Positions 1 to 10,331 are shown, counted from the first letter of the stretch. The stretch is 33,328 bases of DNA from Chondrus crispus (GCF_000350225.1 NW_005179398.1:1-33328), one strand, 5' to 3'. The notes: a model not told the origin generated them from the letters alone. Translations and numbers: made by a program.

Positions 1-2311
1 CCGCGCCCGGTGCGTGAACAGCACCACGCGCGACGTCTCCCCGCCGCTAGACACCACCACCTCGTCCCCTACGTGCAGCGCATCCATCCGCCGCACGCTC
101 CCGTCGCGTAGCTCTACCGTCGCGCTTCCAGGGAAGCACGCCGCGTCGTCGTCGTCATCGTCGTCTTCGTCGTCGTCGCTGGATGTCGCGGCGGGGGAGG
201 CGTCGCCCGTTTCGGGCGCGCCGCCGGCTGCCACGGACGTCTCGGGCGCGCTGCCGGCTGCCACGGACGTCTCAGGCGCGCCGCCGGCTGCCACAGGCGA
301 CGCGGACGGCGGCGACCCGCTCGCGGGCGCGGGCGCGGGGCTTGCCTCGAACACGTCGGGCACGGGGCTTGCCTCGAGCAAGTCGGGCGCGGGGCTTGCC
401 GCAAGCACGTCGGGCACGGGGCAGGTAGGCGCGTCGCCAAAGTCGGTGGGCGCGCCGACCTCGTCCTCAAACTTGGGGTTTGGCCCGGGCAAGAAGATGT
501 CTTCGTCGCCGATGTTGCGGTTGTCGCCGCACACAGTGAACGTTTCCGACTTGTCCTCGAAGCTGCGACCGAAGGCGCAGAGGTTGATCTCGTCGCCAGT
601 GTCCCGGTCAAACTGCAGGGGCCAGTAGCCCAGAAAGTCCATGCACATCTCGTCGGTCGTCTCGAAACCGAAGCGCGTGCCGGGGCGCTTGGACGTGTCG
701 TACGTGCACGTCGTGACCATCTGCTGCCCCGGCTTGAGCACGTACGGAGGGTCGAACTGCCGGATCTGCTGGAACTTGTCGCTCCAAAAGTTGACCTTGT
801 TCATCGTGTCGACGTAGGTGCCGTTGGCGGAGAAGACGTTGGTGTAGATGTCCCTGCCGGTGGTGTGCATGTGGAGAAAGCTGCCGAAGATGTTGATGTT
901 GGCGCTGAATTTGGAGGTGCACTCGGACGGGCACGAGTGCTCGTACTCGAAGTCGGTCTTCACCTTATCGCCGTTGCGCGACACCAGGCTGTCCCCGAGG
1001 AGGAGAGAGCCCGATTGGTGGTTGCGCATTGTGTCGGTGTAGAACAGGCGCACGCCGGATTTGTCGATGTTGCCCTTCACGAGCTTGCTGTTGTCAAAGT
1101 GGGTCTCCATGACGACGAAGGGCCTTTTCGCATCAACCAGGATGCCTGCCTCTCTCGGGATGACGGTCCTGCCGATGCCCTTCGCGTCTGCGGTCACGTG
1201 GGGATGGAGAATGCCAAAAGCAAAAGAGATGGGTGAATCAAAAACGAGTCAGCACAAAAATGGTGGGAAAGGCGCTGCCAACAACAAGGAAACCAGATGA
1301 AAGAAACAAAGATGAAAGAAACACAGATGAAAGAAACAACGTACATCCATACACAAAGGTGGAGCAGCCGGCGGCCGGGTTTGCCAGCGGCCCGTTGATG
1401 CCGTTGAGCGACATGCACGTGGTGGTGTTCTTGGTGAGGCGAGCATATCCTGCGTTGGTGCACTGGTAGACCGTGAAGTGGTGGACCATATCGATAGGGG
1501 CGTCGATGATGGGCTCCGCCGCGACAATCATGCGCTTGCCGGCGGGGCCGAGGTCAAACCTGCGCGTGGTGCACGCGTACGTGGTGGTCATGTTGGACAG
1601 GACTTCGAAATCCGTGGCGCGGATCTCGAAACTACCGTCGACATCATCCGGCAGCGGGGGGTCGCCTGCGGGCGGCTTGGAGTCTGGGTCGTCGCGGTCC
1701 GTGAACAGGGAGACGCCCATGGCGCCGCGGTTACCGCCATGGTAAGCAAACTCATTCCCGTAGGCGTAAATGATGCTATTCCTGCCCGCGACCAGCGGCA
1801 TATCCTGTGTGTCATGCGCGTCGATCGGGCGGACGACCTCGATGAGCAGCTGGCCGTTGTCGAGGTCGCGCGCGCATCGGCGCACGGTCCAGCTGCCGTC
1901 GTCCTGGCACGCGTCCGGGAGCGGGAAGGCGCCGGGGGACTCGGTGAGCGGGTAGGGGACGAACGGGACGTAGCGGTCCGTGACGTCGCAGGCGGCGTCG
2001 GCGGTGAACTCGGCGGTGACGATGTCGCCGCCCAGCATGCTGCCGGACGTGGCCTCGGACACGCCGACGCCGGCCCACATGGCGGACGCGGAGGCGTTGA
2101 CGACGGCGCGGTCGGTGACGCGCAGGGCCAGGCTGGCCGTCCCCGCGCGCAGGTCGGCGCCGTACCACAGCTCGCCCGTGGCGTCGAAGCGCACGGGGCC
2201 CTCGTCGTACAGCGCCGCGTCCGGCTCCAGCGCTAGGGCTAGCGCGAGGAGGGCCGGCAGCAGAAGCAGCAGCTGCGGAGGCGCGCGCGCCGCGCGGTGA
2301 GGGGATGCCAT
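1..2311 (-). CDS. Secreted DOMON - copper type II monooxygenase - Hint domain protein (partial, 2 exons)
   Basis: Reads from ATG at 2311 to the window edge; 718 residues are visible and the C-terminus is missing. Residues 1-28 form a signal peptide (leucine/alanine-rich). A DOMON-type domain follows (about 45-200; glycine-rich AGVGVSE, then AYGNEFAYHGG). The copper monooxygenase part has the family's ligands: HH at 277-278, METH (H352), HMH (H428, H430) and EMC (M503), matching the dopamine beta-hydroxylase/PHM pattern, which hydroxylates substrates using ascorbate and two coppers. Residues 579-655 are low-complexity (P-A-P-D-L-L-E-A-S and AAGGAPETS repeats), then an acidic run. At C673 a Hint domain begins (CFPGSATVELRDGS, then MDALHVGDEV), as in Hedgehog autoprocessing domains. 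The exact substrate is unknown. The exon junction restores YGYAKG, equivalent to the YGWAPG of relatives. Confidence 0.85.
1188..1344 (-). other. Intron of the copper monooxygenase gene
   Basis: On the minus strand it starts GTACGT and ends GACCGCAG, 157 nt, phase 1. Joining the flanks keeps the frame and recreates a conserved family motif (YGYAKG), while reading straight through gives low-complexity FLSSVFLSS residues and a stop at 1238. Confidence 0.85.
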
Positions 2312-4256
2312 GTTTGGGGAATTGGCGTGGCGGGGTGTCGGTAACTTTTAGGCAGGAGGCGCCGGTACGGTGCGAGCGGGGCGGTGGTTAACGTTCTTTT
2401 ACTTTGTTTTATACCGTGTGGGGCACGGGACGCTGGGAGAGTGGACGCGTGGACGTGGGCGGGCTACGAGGGGGCAGGGGTGGGTGGGGGGTGTGGTGAC
2501 GTTGCGACGTGACGGAGCGGCGGGAGACGCCCATGACGAATTTGTGTGCGGGAGAAAGTGTGCCGCGGGAGAAACCGTGAGCGGCGGTCATGGTGGTGGA
2601 CGCGTCAACGAAGCGGGAGACGGGGGGTGGGGGGCGGGGGTGTAAACTTTACACCTTTGCCGCGGCGCGCGGGGGCGGGACGGGACGACCGGCGCGCGGC
2701 GCAGCGGAGGAGCTTCGCGGGCGGTGGAGCGCGTGCGCACCGCACCGCGGGCCCCGCGGCCATCACGGAACATGCGCGTCATCGCTGGCGGGGGGGTGTA
2801 TGCCGTTTGTTTAACTTAATGTGTACCTTAACCCGGAGGGGGGGCGGGCACGAGAGCGCTGCTGCGCGCGGGCTCGGGCGTCGCGCGAGGGCGCGTTTCT
2901 ACGCGGGCGCGGCCGCGCGGAGAGCGCGGGGGAGCGCTTGCGGGGAGCGCTTGCGGGGCTCGACTGCACGGGCGGCGCCTGCGCCGCTGGCGGCGCGCGG
3001 TTTGTGCCCCTCGAATGGAATCCGGGCTTCCTCTCCTCTCCTTTCTCCATAAGAGCGCGTCCATAACGCGGGGTTGCGCGCGCGCGGTGCGCGCCAGGGT
3101 GTAACGGTAGGCTGCACTGGGTAGCGAGATACGAAGATGCCGCGCGGCGAGATGGATTCCGCTCAGCGACACGCCGCAGCGGTCAATCAACGCGTGCGGA
3201 TCTCGGCAAACGCTTGGGGGTCGAACGCTTGGCCGGTCGGCAGGACATGACTCGCGACCCAATCCATCGCTGCCGGCGGCGCCGCGCATCGCACCGTGCC
3301 CCCGGCGAGGCAGGTCGCACGACGTGTATGGGGAAGGGCGAGAGAGTTGACGGCGTACCCTTCAGGTAGAAGGGTACCGTACGTGGCGCTGGGGTGAGAC
3401 GCTGAACACGAGATGCTGAACACGAGATGCTGAACACGCTGTCCCGCCCAATGCGCATCGCACATCACCGGGCGTCATGGAGCCGTCCCGGCCGGCGAGA
3501 GGGTGGAGGCGTTAAAGGAAACGCCGGGCGCGCCCCCGCCTCCCCGCCCTTCCGCCCCACTCAGCCCGCCGCCGCCACGCGGCGGCGGGCGTGTCTCGGC
3601 GGGCCGAGTGTCCGTTTGTCATGCCGACAGCATCTTCACGCCCCCACATGTATCTAGTTCCGCCGCCTGACGATCACGCTGCGGCGCGCATCTCGAGACT
3701 CAGACGCGCTGTTCGTCGCCGGCTTGCGATTTTCACGACACGCCCCGGACGGTGGAACGGGGTGGGGGGTGGGGGGTGCTGTAGCGCTTGAAAGCGATGG
3801 GACGGGGAAGGCACCAGCGGTCATCATACAGAGGCCCGCGGTCTTGGAACCGTCTTGGAACGACCGGCGCTCACCGTCGCTCACCGTCGCGCTGCTTTAG
3901 ACACTCAGTGGCACCTGTACCTGTTTGTGCATAGGGTGGAGGCAAGCTCGAGATACCGTACGATCACACATGGGCCCAAGGTCTTTGCAACGACCGGCGC
4001 TCACCATCACGCTGAGAGAGAGGGCTGAGAGAGAGGCAGAGGTGGAGGCGTCGGCAATACGCCGACGTGGAGTATCGCAAGGAGGGGCACCCTTTTCTTT
4101 TCTCCTGCCCTCACCTGTTTCACACTCGGGGCAACAGCAAGGAACAACTGTACTGTACCCAACGGTACCGTACACCAGTGGTGGCAGCACTGGTGGCAGC
4201 AAAGAACAAGGTGTACCCTTCGAAGGGTAGGCCCACCACCCACAATTACCACAATA
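2312..4256. other. GC-rich intergenic region, no gene seen
   Basis: Several frames are open only because the DNA is GC-rich; none has recognisable protein features. It presumably includes the promoter of the monooxygenase gene, but I see no clear TATA box. It holds small inverted repeats: GTACCCTT at 3355-3362 with AAGGGTAC at 3370-3377, and the perfect palindrome TACCCTTCGAAGGGTA at 4214-4229. A short segment (CGACCGGCGCTCACC) occurs near 3861 and again near 3991. Confidence 0.5.
3401..3438. repeat. 14-bp direct repeat, about 2.7 copies
   Basis: GCTGAACACGAGAT is repeated head to tail at 3401, 3415 and 3429, the last copy cut at GCTGAACACG. Confidence 0.9.
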
Positions 4257-4352
4257 GCTAGACGCCTGCACTGCACAATGTGTAGTGCAGGCGTCTAGCA
4301 TCATGTGAATGCTATCTCATATCGACATATCTGTCGATATGAGATAGCATTC
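4257..4352. repeat. Two adjacent long hairpins
   Basis: Hairpin 1 spans 4257-4299: 16-nt perfect arms (GCTAGACGCCTGCACT and its complement), with the stem extended by four more pairs, one of them G-T, to a 3-nt loop. Hairpin 2 spans 4307-4352: 21-nt perfect arms around the loop TATC. Only 7 nt separate them. The base composition changes here from GC-rich to AT-richer. Confidence 0.95.
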
Positions 4353-5201
4353 GCAAAAAACAGTCATTGAATAAAGCATTTACATCATGTGTAGTAGTCT
4401 CCTCCGCTCATCGCCTACTTGAGGCCTAATCCGTCACCCTGTCAATGCACAGATGCATGTCTGCATGTGTCTGACCAAAAACCCGAATTGCCAAATTCAT
4501 CACCCATTTCCCCGACACAATTCTTGTACCATACCGAGCTAGTACAGCAGTGCGCATAGTGTCGCAATTATTCTATACTGCACAGCCTCTCATCTACGGC
4601 AACGGTATCGTAAACTTTATTCTCCGTCTCTCTTCACCATACTGGTAGACGAAACCCTCTCAGAGTGTCGTCAACCAATACCGTACGGTACCCTTGGGTA
4701 CCCTTGGGGACAGTATACCCTTGGTCCCGGTGCTATTCTGTCTCCAAGACAGAAAAGCATACTTTCAATTCTCTCCGACCGCAACATATCAAAACTACAT
4801 ATTCAAAGTAACACAATTCAACCTTTCCACCTGAACCAATCTCATCTTGACTTGCACTGTCCCTTCCTATCAAAACCCATTACACCTACACACTCACTAT
4901 CCATCGTTTTCTTGTTCCCATCTCTAGCCCTATGCCCCGGTTCGTGACGATTTGAGGCGTCAACAAATTTGTTGATTTTTAGGTGTAAGTTCAATAAAAG
5001 TGATGTTCGTGATAGATGTTGTGCTTTTCGACGGCAAAAAACGTCAAAATTGTTTTGTCAATGGTGTGTGAACTGGAGCGCTTTTCGTGAATGAAATATT
5101 GTGAATGCACGAAAAATTCACGAACGGTAACTTGGAAATCGCACTTTTCGTGAGGCCAACAGCATTCTCGTTTGTTGACGCCTGTGATTCCACTAACCGG
5201 T
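4353..5201. other. AT-richer intergenic region upstream of the DNA transposon genes
   Basis: No gene is seen. A possible poly(A) signal AATAAA lies at 4370-4375, just after the hairpins. TCAACAAATTTGTTGA at 4960-4975 is a perfect palindrome. GGCGTCAACAAA (4956-4967) has its exact inverse TTTGTTGACGCC at 5171-5182, and TTCGTGA/TCACGAA words recur between 4941 and 5160. These could be sub-terminal repeats of the transposon that follows; I could not find matching sequence at its other end. Confidence 0.5.
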
Positions 5202-5209
5202 CATATAAG
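5202..5209 (+). promoter_or_regulatory. TATA-like box before the transposase ORF
   Basis: CATATAAG lies about 150 bp before the first ATG (5355) of the transposase region and is followed by a pyrimidine-rich stretch (CTCTCTCTTACCG) that could hold the transcription start. This is a consensus match only. Confidence 0.35.
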
Positions 5210-5991
5210 TCGCGGAAAAGTCCAAATCACAAAAGTGCTTTATTTCACAAAAATTATCCACTCTCTCTTACCGTCCTATATGTCCAACTCGATCTTCTGC
5301 ACCCATTTCGTTCCAGCCCATCTTATCGGCCGAACCTGAAAACCCGAACCTGGCATGTCCGACAACTTATATTCGTCCGGCAGAACCCATTCGTCACAGA
5401 TCGTCTGTGCGGATGATAGTCTTGACCCCTCGGCACATGAAGCTTTATTAGATGACAACTCTGGAGAATATGCCAGTGCTCCTCATGCAGTCGAAAATGT
5501 TCTGCCAACACGCCAACCGGAGTTTGGGCAGCTGGAGAAGGTCGACTACGTCTATCAGTATTGCTCCAGCACAAAACGAATCTCCTCGATCGGACATACA
5601 TCTCGAGAGCTCTGCGCGGAGCGGATCACCAGACTTCGGACAGTATGAAAATTCATTAGCGCCCGCTCAACTGTCATCGCCAGATGCATTGGGTCAAGGT
5701 AATAATACTTTGCGTGTGGAACAGCTCTCTCAAATACATCAACGTGTGTCTGTGTCGGGAAATACCAATAACAATATGCAGGACGAATTTCAAGACTCTA
5801 TCAATGCGAGTGATATACCCTGCTCCCAGGAAAATGGTGCAAATAACTGTTCAAGCTCTTCTACAGATGACTCTGATGACGCATTAGGGATTGAGACAGT
5901 CGTCAGTGACGCTGAGATGAGGTCCATTCTACCGGCTAGCCATTTGGCCCAACTGGCCCATACGGAATCTGGAGCTGCACTGGAGTGCATA

Positions 5992-6045
5992 AATCCTACT
6001 ATCTAAGTCTTCGCACATGTGCGAAGACTTAGATAGTAGGATTTA
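5992..6045. repeat. 54-nt perfect palindrome
   Basis: Two 27-nt arms meet at CACATGTG without a spacer; the outer ends are AAATCCTACT and AGTAGGATTT. It coincides with the change of reading frame in the transposase N-terminus (stop at 6004-6006, next frame from 6017). The right arm belongs to an acidic coding stretch that continues downstream, so the left arm is more likely the added inverse copy. Confidence 0.95.
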
Positions 6046-6496
6046 TTATGATTATGACGATGAAAGCTGTGCGTTTGGACACTTTGACGACCTTGAACAA
6101 TCCCAAAACTGGGAATTAGGTGCCCCGGTATCTATGGAAGAGCTGGAGGCACGTGCAAGAACACAGCAAAACGGGGGGCTAGATAACTGGAATTATGATA
6201 GTCCTTTTGAGGACATCAATGTTCGCGTGGATGATGTCAACCAATGCCTCGAAAAAAGGTTCCTGGACGAGGCGAATGTTGCTTTGGAAAACGTTATCGC
6301 AGACATAGGAAGTCTAGCTGCGGGGCCGCTACAGCATGACCGTCTAGAGCCTTTCATAACCGCTTTGTCGTGCCTTCAAACTTTCATATCTGACTGCTTG
6401 TTAGAAAAGCTTCGCTACGTCGCCAACAGGGTCCTGCACGAGCGAAAGCAGAAATGCACTACAAAAAGCGAGCTTCTGGATCTCGTCGCACTTCAT

Positions 6497-6568
6497 GTAC
6501 TCTGTGCATCATATAATTAATGTCCAACTGTCGTTTGTAACCCGACCGAACGCGAACATTTTTTCCAG
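6497..6568 (+). other. Candidate 72-nt intron in the transposase
   Basis: It begins GTACTC and ends TTTTTTCCAG. Removing it joins ...LVALH to MGISSERYYDVW in phase 0 and bypasses the stop at the end of the 6017-6520 reading frame. Confidence 0.5.
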
Positions 6569-7620
6569 ATGGGCATTTCATCTGAGCGGTATTACGATGT
6601 ATGGAGCGCTCTGAGCGGGTCAAAAGGATGGCGAGCCGCGCATGACTACTCAGCAACAGGCTGGTGCAGAACTGCAAACCGATCCACCAGTATCATCACT
6701 GAATTGGAGTCCGAGACTGCAGCCATTAATCGAGAATTACTATTTATCCAGGGCTCCACAGTATTTTTTCTAGACGATGACCATCTCCAGAAGTCTTCAC
6801 CTTCCGTGGTGGAGTTAACGTATGTAAACAGCATAATAACCCTGAAAAGGGTCTTGGTCCGGTGGGAAACGCACTGTGCTCTGCTTTAAACCCATTCTTT
6901 TACGCCTGCCATTTTACCCGCACGGGAGAAAAGCTACTCCACATTTGGGAACATTTAGTTCAACTGGTACATGGGGAATCTATCTCTGGGGCCTTGCGTC
7001 GTATGCCTGATGCAATATTTGAGGCTGATCGAGGGTACAATTCGAAGGAGACTATTGCATTTTTATCTCACACAATGGGGGCCAGTTTGCTTGGTACCCA
7101 CAAGAGGGATTTGTGGTATCCCTACGTATTCGGAGACGGACCAATATCACGAAAACACAAGGGAATGAATGTGTCCGAACGTGTGTGTCGCGCAGTTTAT
7201 ACTGCCAGTTTAAAGAAAGGGAGAGGGCGCGGCTCGCAAGTCCGTCGTGCCCAGGCCTGTGTATATCATGAGAGCTGCTCCGGCCGAATAGCCGCTTTGA
7301 TACATAACAATGCGACCCTTTTTCCGTCGAGGTGCTTTACATGGTGCTACGGGAGGCGTTCCGAAGCGAGGGGTCCCTGGAGAAGCTGGAGGGGTCCTCG
7401 GTAACCTACGATGAGGGCCATACGCGGGCGTTTGTGGTCCGATCGGACATCGCAAATATTGGCACAAGAAAGGTCGATCAGCTACTGAAGCGCTGTCGCA
7501 GTATGACTTACTACCAGTCTCAAGACCCTGTATGGTTTCTTCTCCGAGCTTATAGATTTACGTCCCGTACTGCCCACGGCTTCTTGGCAGCTGTGGCACG
7601 GGACTACGAGCAGAATCTTA

Positions 7621-8607
7621 ATGGCATGTCGCGAAGACTCCGTGGCAAAAAAGTTAATGCAGGGAGTGAAGAGTTGCCACAGGAAAATCATGCTGGTGCG
7701 GGAGCAAATTCGACCTAAATGGGACAGCGTGCTCAGAGCACTGGGAATGACCATGGGGGTTCTCCCTCGCCGTTCCTCGAGACAAGGTACTGCAGAGCGC
7801 ATTCAAGCAATGTCTACAAGTCGAATTGCCTCTTATACAAAAGCGGAGCTACAGTCCATGTTAGATGTGTTTGGGAGGGGATTGGAGCAACGTACACCTA
7901 AGGCGGAGGTTGTGGCAGCAGTCAACCACCTGAAGCTCGACATTTGTGCAGGAACAGTAACGATTGAAGGACATTCTGATGAAATACTCATAACTGAGGA
8001 ACACAGAACGGAAGAGGCCGCAGAGCGTATTTCTCATGCACTGAGGGAGGCGTCTCTGAACGCATGGGTCATGAAACCTCTTGTCGCAACAGCAGGAATG
8101 AAAGAGGGCTCGAGAAATGAGGTTGATATTATGAAAGCCATACTCAAGTTTTTCAAGGAACACCCCGGAGCTTACAGATGTCTGTCACGCTCTTCGGCTT
8201 TCTTCTGGGATAGCGCTTTCGAGTTTAAAGTCAGACATGTCCGCTCCACAGGACTCATAGAGGGCGAGAGATGTAATGTGTTGGCTGATAGTCCGGACGG
8301 TCTTATTGCATATACAGATGACAATGATTTCACATCATTATGTGCTGTCGAAATTAAAACCATGACATCCGTCGGGACTATAGAAGAGGCCTCTTTGCTT
8401 CGTGACAAGTACGGTCCTGTGATATCGTTGGAAAACGTTGGCTTGGATGTGCGCAGTTCAGAAATATTCCGCGAACTTGTCCACTCCACAGGATACCCTT
8501 CTCAGGTTCTGCACCACTGTGCCACCCTAACCATAAATAATGTGGTATTTGTGGTCGGAACGGGAGCCTCGATGGTTGAGGGAAGTATTCTTTATGTAGT
8601 GCAGTGA
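7621..8607 (+). CDS. YqaJ/lambda-exonuclease-like PD-(D/E)XK nuclease of the transposon
   Basis: An intact 328-residue ORF. The C-terminal half has the nuclease signature in order: RNEVDIMKAI near 165, a spacer with FEFKVRHVRSTGLIE, LADSPDGLIAY near 231 (metal-binding D), and CAVEIKT near 250 (E-x-K). The YqaJ family are DNA exonucleases in phages, and related domains are found with some eukaryotic DNA transposons. The N-terminal half is charged and helical (KLMQGVKSCHRKI, YTKAELQSMLDVFG) without a domain I can name. Its ATG overlaps the last 98 nt of the transposase frame, so it may be a second product or, after a frame change, the C-terminal part of one polyprotein. Frame integrity here contrasts with the broken transposase upstream. 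Confidence 0.6.
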   Translation: MACREDSVAKKLMQGVKSCHRKIMLVREQIRPKWDSVLRALGMTMGVLPRRSSRQGTAERIQAMSTSRIASYTKAELQSMLDVFGRGLEQRTPKAEVVAAVNHLKLDICAGTVTIEGHSDEILITEEHRTEEAAERISHALREASLNAWVMKPLVATAGMKEGSRNEVDIMKAILKFFKEHPGAYRCLSRSSAFFWDSAFEFKVRHVRSTGLIEGERCNVLADSPDGLIAYTDDNDFTSLCAVEIKTMTSVGTIEEASLLRDKYGPVISLENVGLDVRSSEIFRELVHSTGYPSQVLHHCATLTINNVVFVVGTGASMVEGSILYVVQ

Positions 8608-8663
8608 CCCTGCGCCCTTTATCCCTGGTCACCGCCGTCGCGGGGCCGCGCTCCCCGCCTTTG

Positions 8664-8803
8664 ACACGTGTACTGTGCGCGCACACTTGGGAAGGTACCC
8701 CACGTGTACCACACGTGTACCACACGTGGACACACGTGTATGACAGTCGTATGACACGTATATGATACGTGTACAACACGTGTACGACACGTATACATAC
8801 GTG
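8664..8803. repeat. Cluster of CACGTGT/ACGTATAC words
   Basis: About ten ACGT cores (ACACGTGTAC, ACACGTGG, GACACGTATA and similar) occur in 140 bp, spaced roughly 10 bp apart. Many are short palindromes. It lies just after the nuclease gene and before an AT-rich stretch (8820-8890). Confidence 0.8.
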
Positions 8804-8916
8804 GTGCCCACGAGTTTCTACGCTAATTAGCGTCTAATGCCAAGTGGCAATTCTAATGACGATAATTAATTATTAATTACCCATTTAGTAACCGACGCCG
8901 ACGACGGCGCTCGGCA

Positions 8917-8923
8917 TATATAG
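8917..8923 (+). promoter_or_regulatory. TATA-like box
   Basis: TATATAG in a GC-rich setting (GCTCGGCATATATAGG) is placed upstream of the transposase fragment at 9306. It may be the promoter of that element. Consensus match only. Confidence 0.35.
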
Positions 8924-9305
8924 GTCGGGTGTCAGAAGGCGTTACAGTAAAGAGGCATAAGGTGATCGGACCCCATCTCTGGTAGGATCCTCTACGGTTC
9001 CTATCTAGTTGGCTAAGTCTGGTACCTGCACCCTTCGTCGTCATCCTTTTTCTTGTTTTTCCTTTACTTTTTCCCTATTTCTAGGTTTCTACGCTGCACT
9101 TCTCCTTCCTTCTTTTTTCTGCCTTCTTGTGTTGTTCGTTGTTGTTCTTCTTCGACGCTGTCGATAGCGGTCCGCGACGCTACCGCCACACCCACTCCTT
9201 CTAGTTACTCGATCCCGAGTACCCCTTCACGCGCTGACCGCGACTCTACCCGCGATTCTCGCGTTATCTCTGAGCTACCACGGACAGAGGGCCCCGAACA
9301 CCCTG

Positions 9306-9725
9306 GTGGTGACTGGACATACTGCTTTCCCTCATAGCGAGATTTACGCCCTCGTTGGCGAGTGTGCCCACTGCACTACACTTTATGCATGTATTATATC
9401 ATTGACAGAACTCTTACGCCATGACTACACGTATACAATGGACTGCATTCGCGTATGGGCGTTCAACTGGGTTGGAGTAGACTGCAATCATGTACCTAAA
9501 GAGTACAACGAATTGTTGAAGGCTTCTCATGCTTCTGACTTATACAGTTTTGTATCGCACTACAGCCTTTGCAAAGCAATCAGATCAGAAGTTATGAGGA
9601 GGGGGAAACCAATACCGCCCTGCCGGATGATAAGACTAACACCAGCAGAGTTTTGGAATAATATGAAAGGGGGCGTGGATGTCATATCCCGATATTTGAA
9701 GAACCCTCGCTCGGACCAATTGTAG
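9306..9725 (+). pseudogene. Fragment of a second transposase, cut by the LTR element
   Basis: About 139 codons without an ATG at the start of the open stretch (the first codons are GTG). Contains a Cys/His-containing part (GECAHCTTLYACI), GVDCNHVPKEYNELLK and RLTPAEFWNNMKGGVDVISRYLKN. The GGVD motif near the C-terminus resembles the MGGVD segment around the last catalytic acid of PiggyBac-type transposases; I am not certain of the family. The reading frame runs into the LTR at 9721, whose first bases supply the stop codon TAG (9723-9725), so the gene's 3' end has been removed by the insertion or a rearrangement. A Ser/Thr-rich ORF at 9053-9337 in another frame could be an upstream exon, but I cannot support it. 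Confidence 0.45.
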
Positions 9726-10330
9726 TATAACCCCTTGGGACTAGATTTAGATTAGATCAGCTACTGTAGAGCCTGAGCTCTACAATACGACGCGCACGAG
9801 CGCGCGCGCTGTCAGCAACGAATGGCTGACAGCCTTACAGTACGCACGACCCGCACGCACTACTGTAGCCGACCACAGTAGCACTACAGTCGAGTACGTA
9901 CTGTACTGTAGTATGATAGGACTTAATTGTACATTAAATACGCGAGCGGACCGACGGCGGACGGCGGAGGACAAGCACGAGCTTGTCCAGAACCTACGCC
10001 TTTGGTCAACCTCGCCCCGCTTATTCTAGAACGGGTTCCCACTAGCCCGTATCTAGTTAGGAACCGAGCGGGCAGGGGACGCGCAAGCACGCGAGCGAGC
10101 CTAGATCCGCCTCCGCCCGTCAGCGCTGGTACGTCACCCAGCGCTGCGCCGGGGCGTCGAGGCGTAGATCGGCCCGCGCGTGCGCGCGTCCCCGACCGTA
10201 CCCGCTCTACCACTGGTACCCCGGGCTCGCCCGGTTCCGTTAGCTGGGGTTGCTTCCCGTCTTCCGGCCGATCGGGGTCTCCCCAAGAACTGAGTATACA
10301 CCCCCCTCCGTTGGGGGTGTTTATACTACA
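9721..10330 (+). repeat. 5' LTR (610 bp)
   Basis: Matches 16026-16636 with only scattered substitutions, suggesting fairly recent insertion. It contains hairpins at 9766-9783 (loop CTGA), 9808-9833, 9969-9988 (loop ACGA) and 10298-10320. TTAAATAC near 9933 is a possible TATA-like site. Confidence 0.92.
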
Positions 10331-10331
10331 G

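Larger units (their letters stand above)
5355..7718 (+). pseudogene. DDE-type transposase of a cut-and-paste DNA transposon, frameshifted
   Basis: Coding similarity passes through several frames. 5355-5648 and 5452-6006 give a Ser/Asp-rich N-terminus in two frames; 6017-6520 is an acidic helical part; 6569-6800 holds RYYDVWSALSGSKGW and the conserved-looking FLDDDHLQK; then GGVNVCKQHNNPEKGLGP continues in another frame to DAIFEADRGYNSKETIAFL (about 7010) and GTHKRD; 7332-7718 holds QDPVWFLLRAYRFTS. DDDH and DRGY are likely catalytic acidic motifs of an RNase H-fold transposase distantly like PiggyBac or ISL2EU groups; the exact superfamily is unsure. Frame changes near 6790-6806 and near 7320 (a T5 run) each equal one missing base, so this copy is decayed or the sequence has errors. 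A long palindrome sits at the 5992-6045 break. Confidence 0.6.

Noticed and set aside
14..628. 204-codon plus-strand ORF rich in Ser/Ala/Gly
   Set aside because: Antisense shadow of the monooxygenase linker and Hint start, whose minus-strand reading has clear domains.
2546..3052. GC-rich ORFs in the intergenic region
   Set aside because: Open frames in all directions with Arg/Ala-rich content and no conserved motif; expected from base composition.
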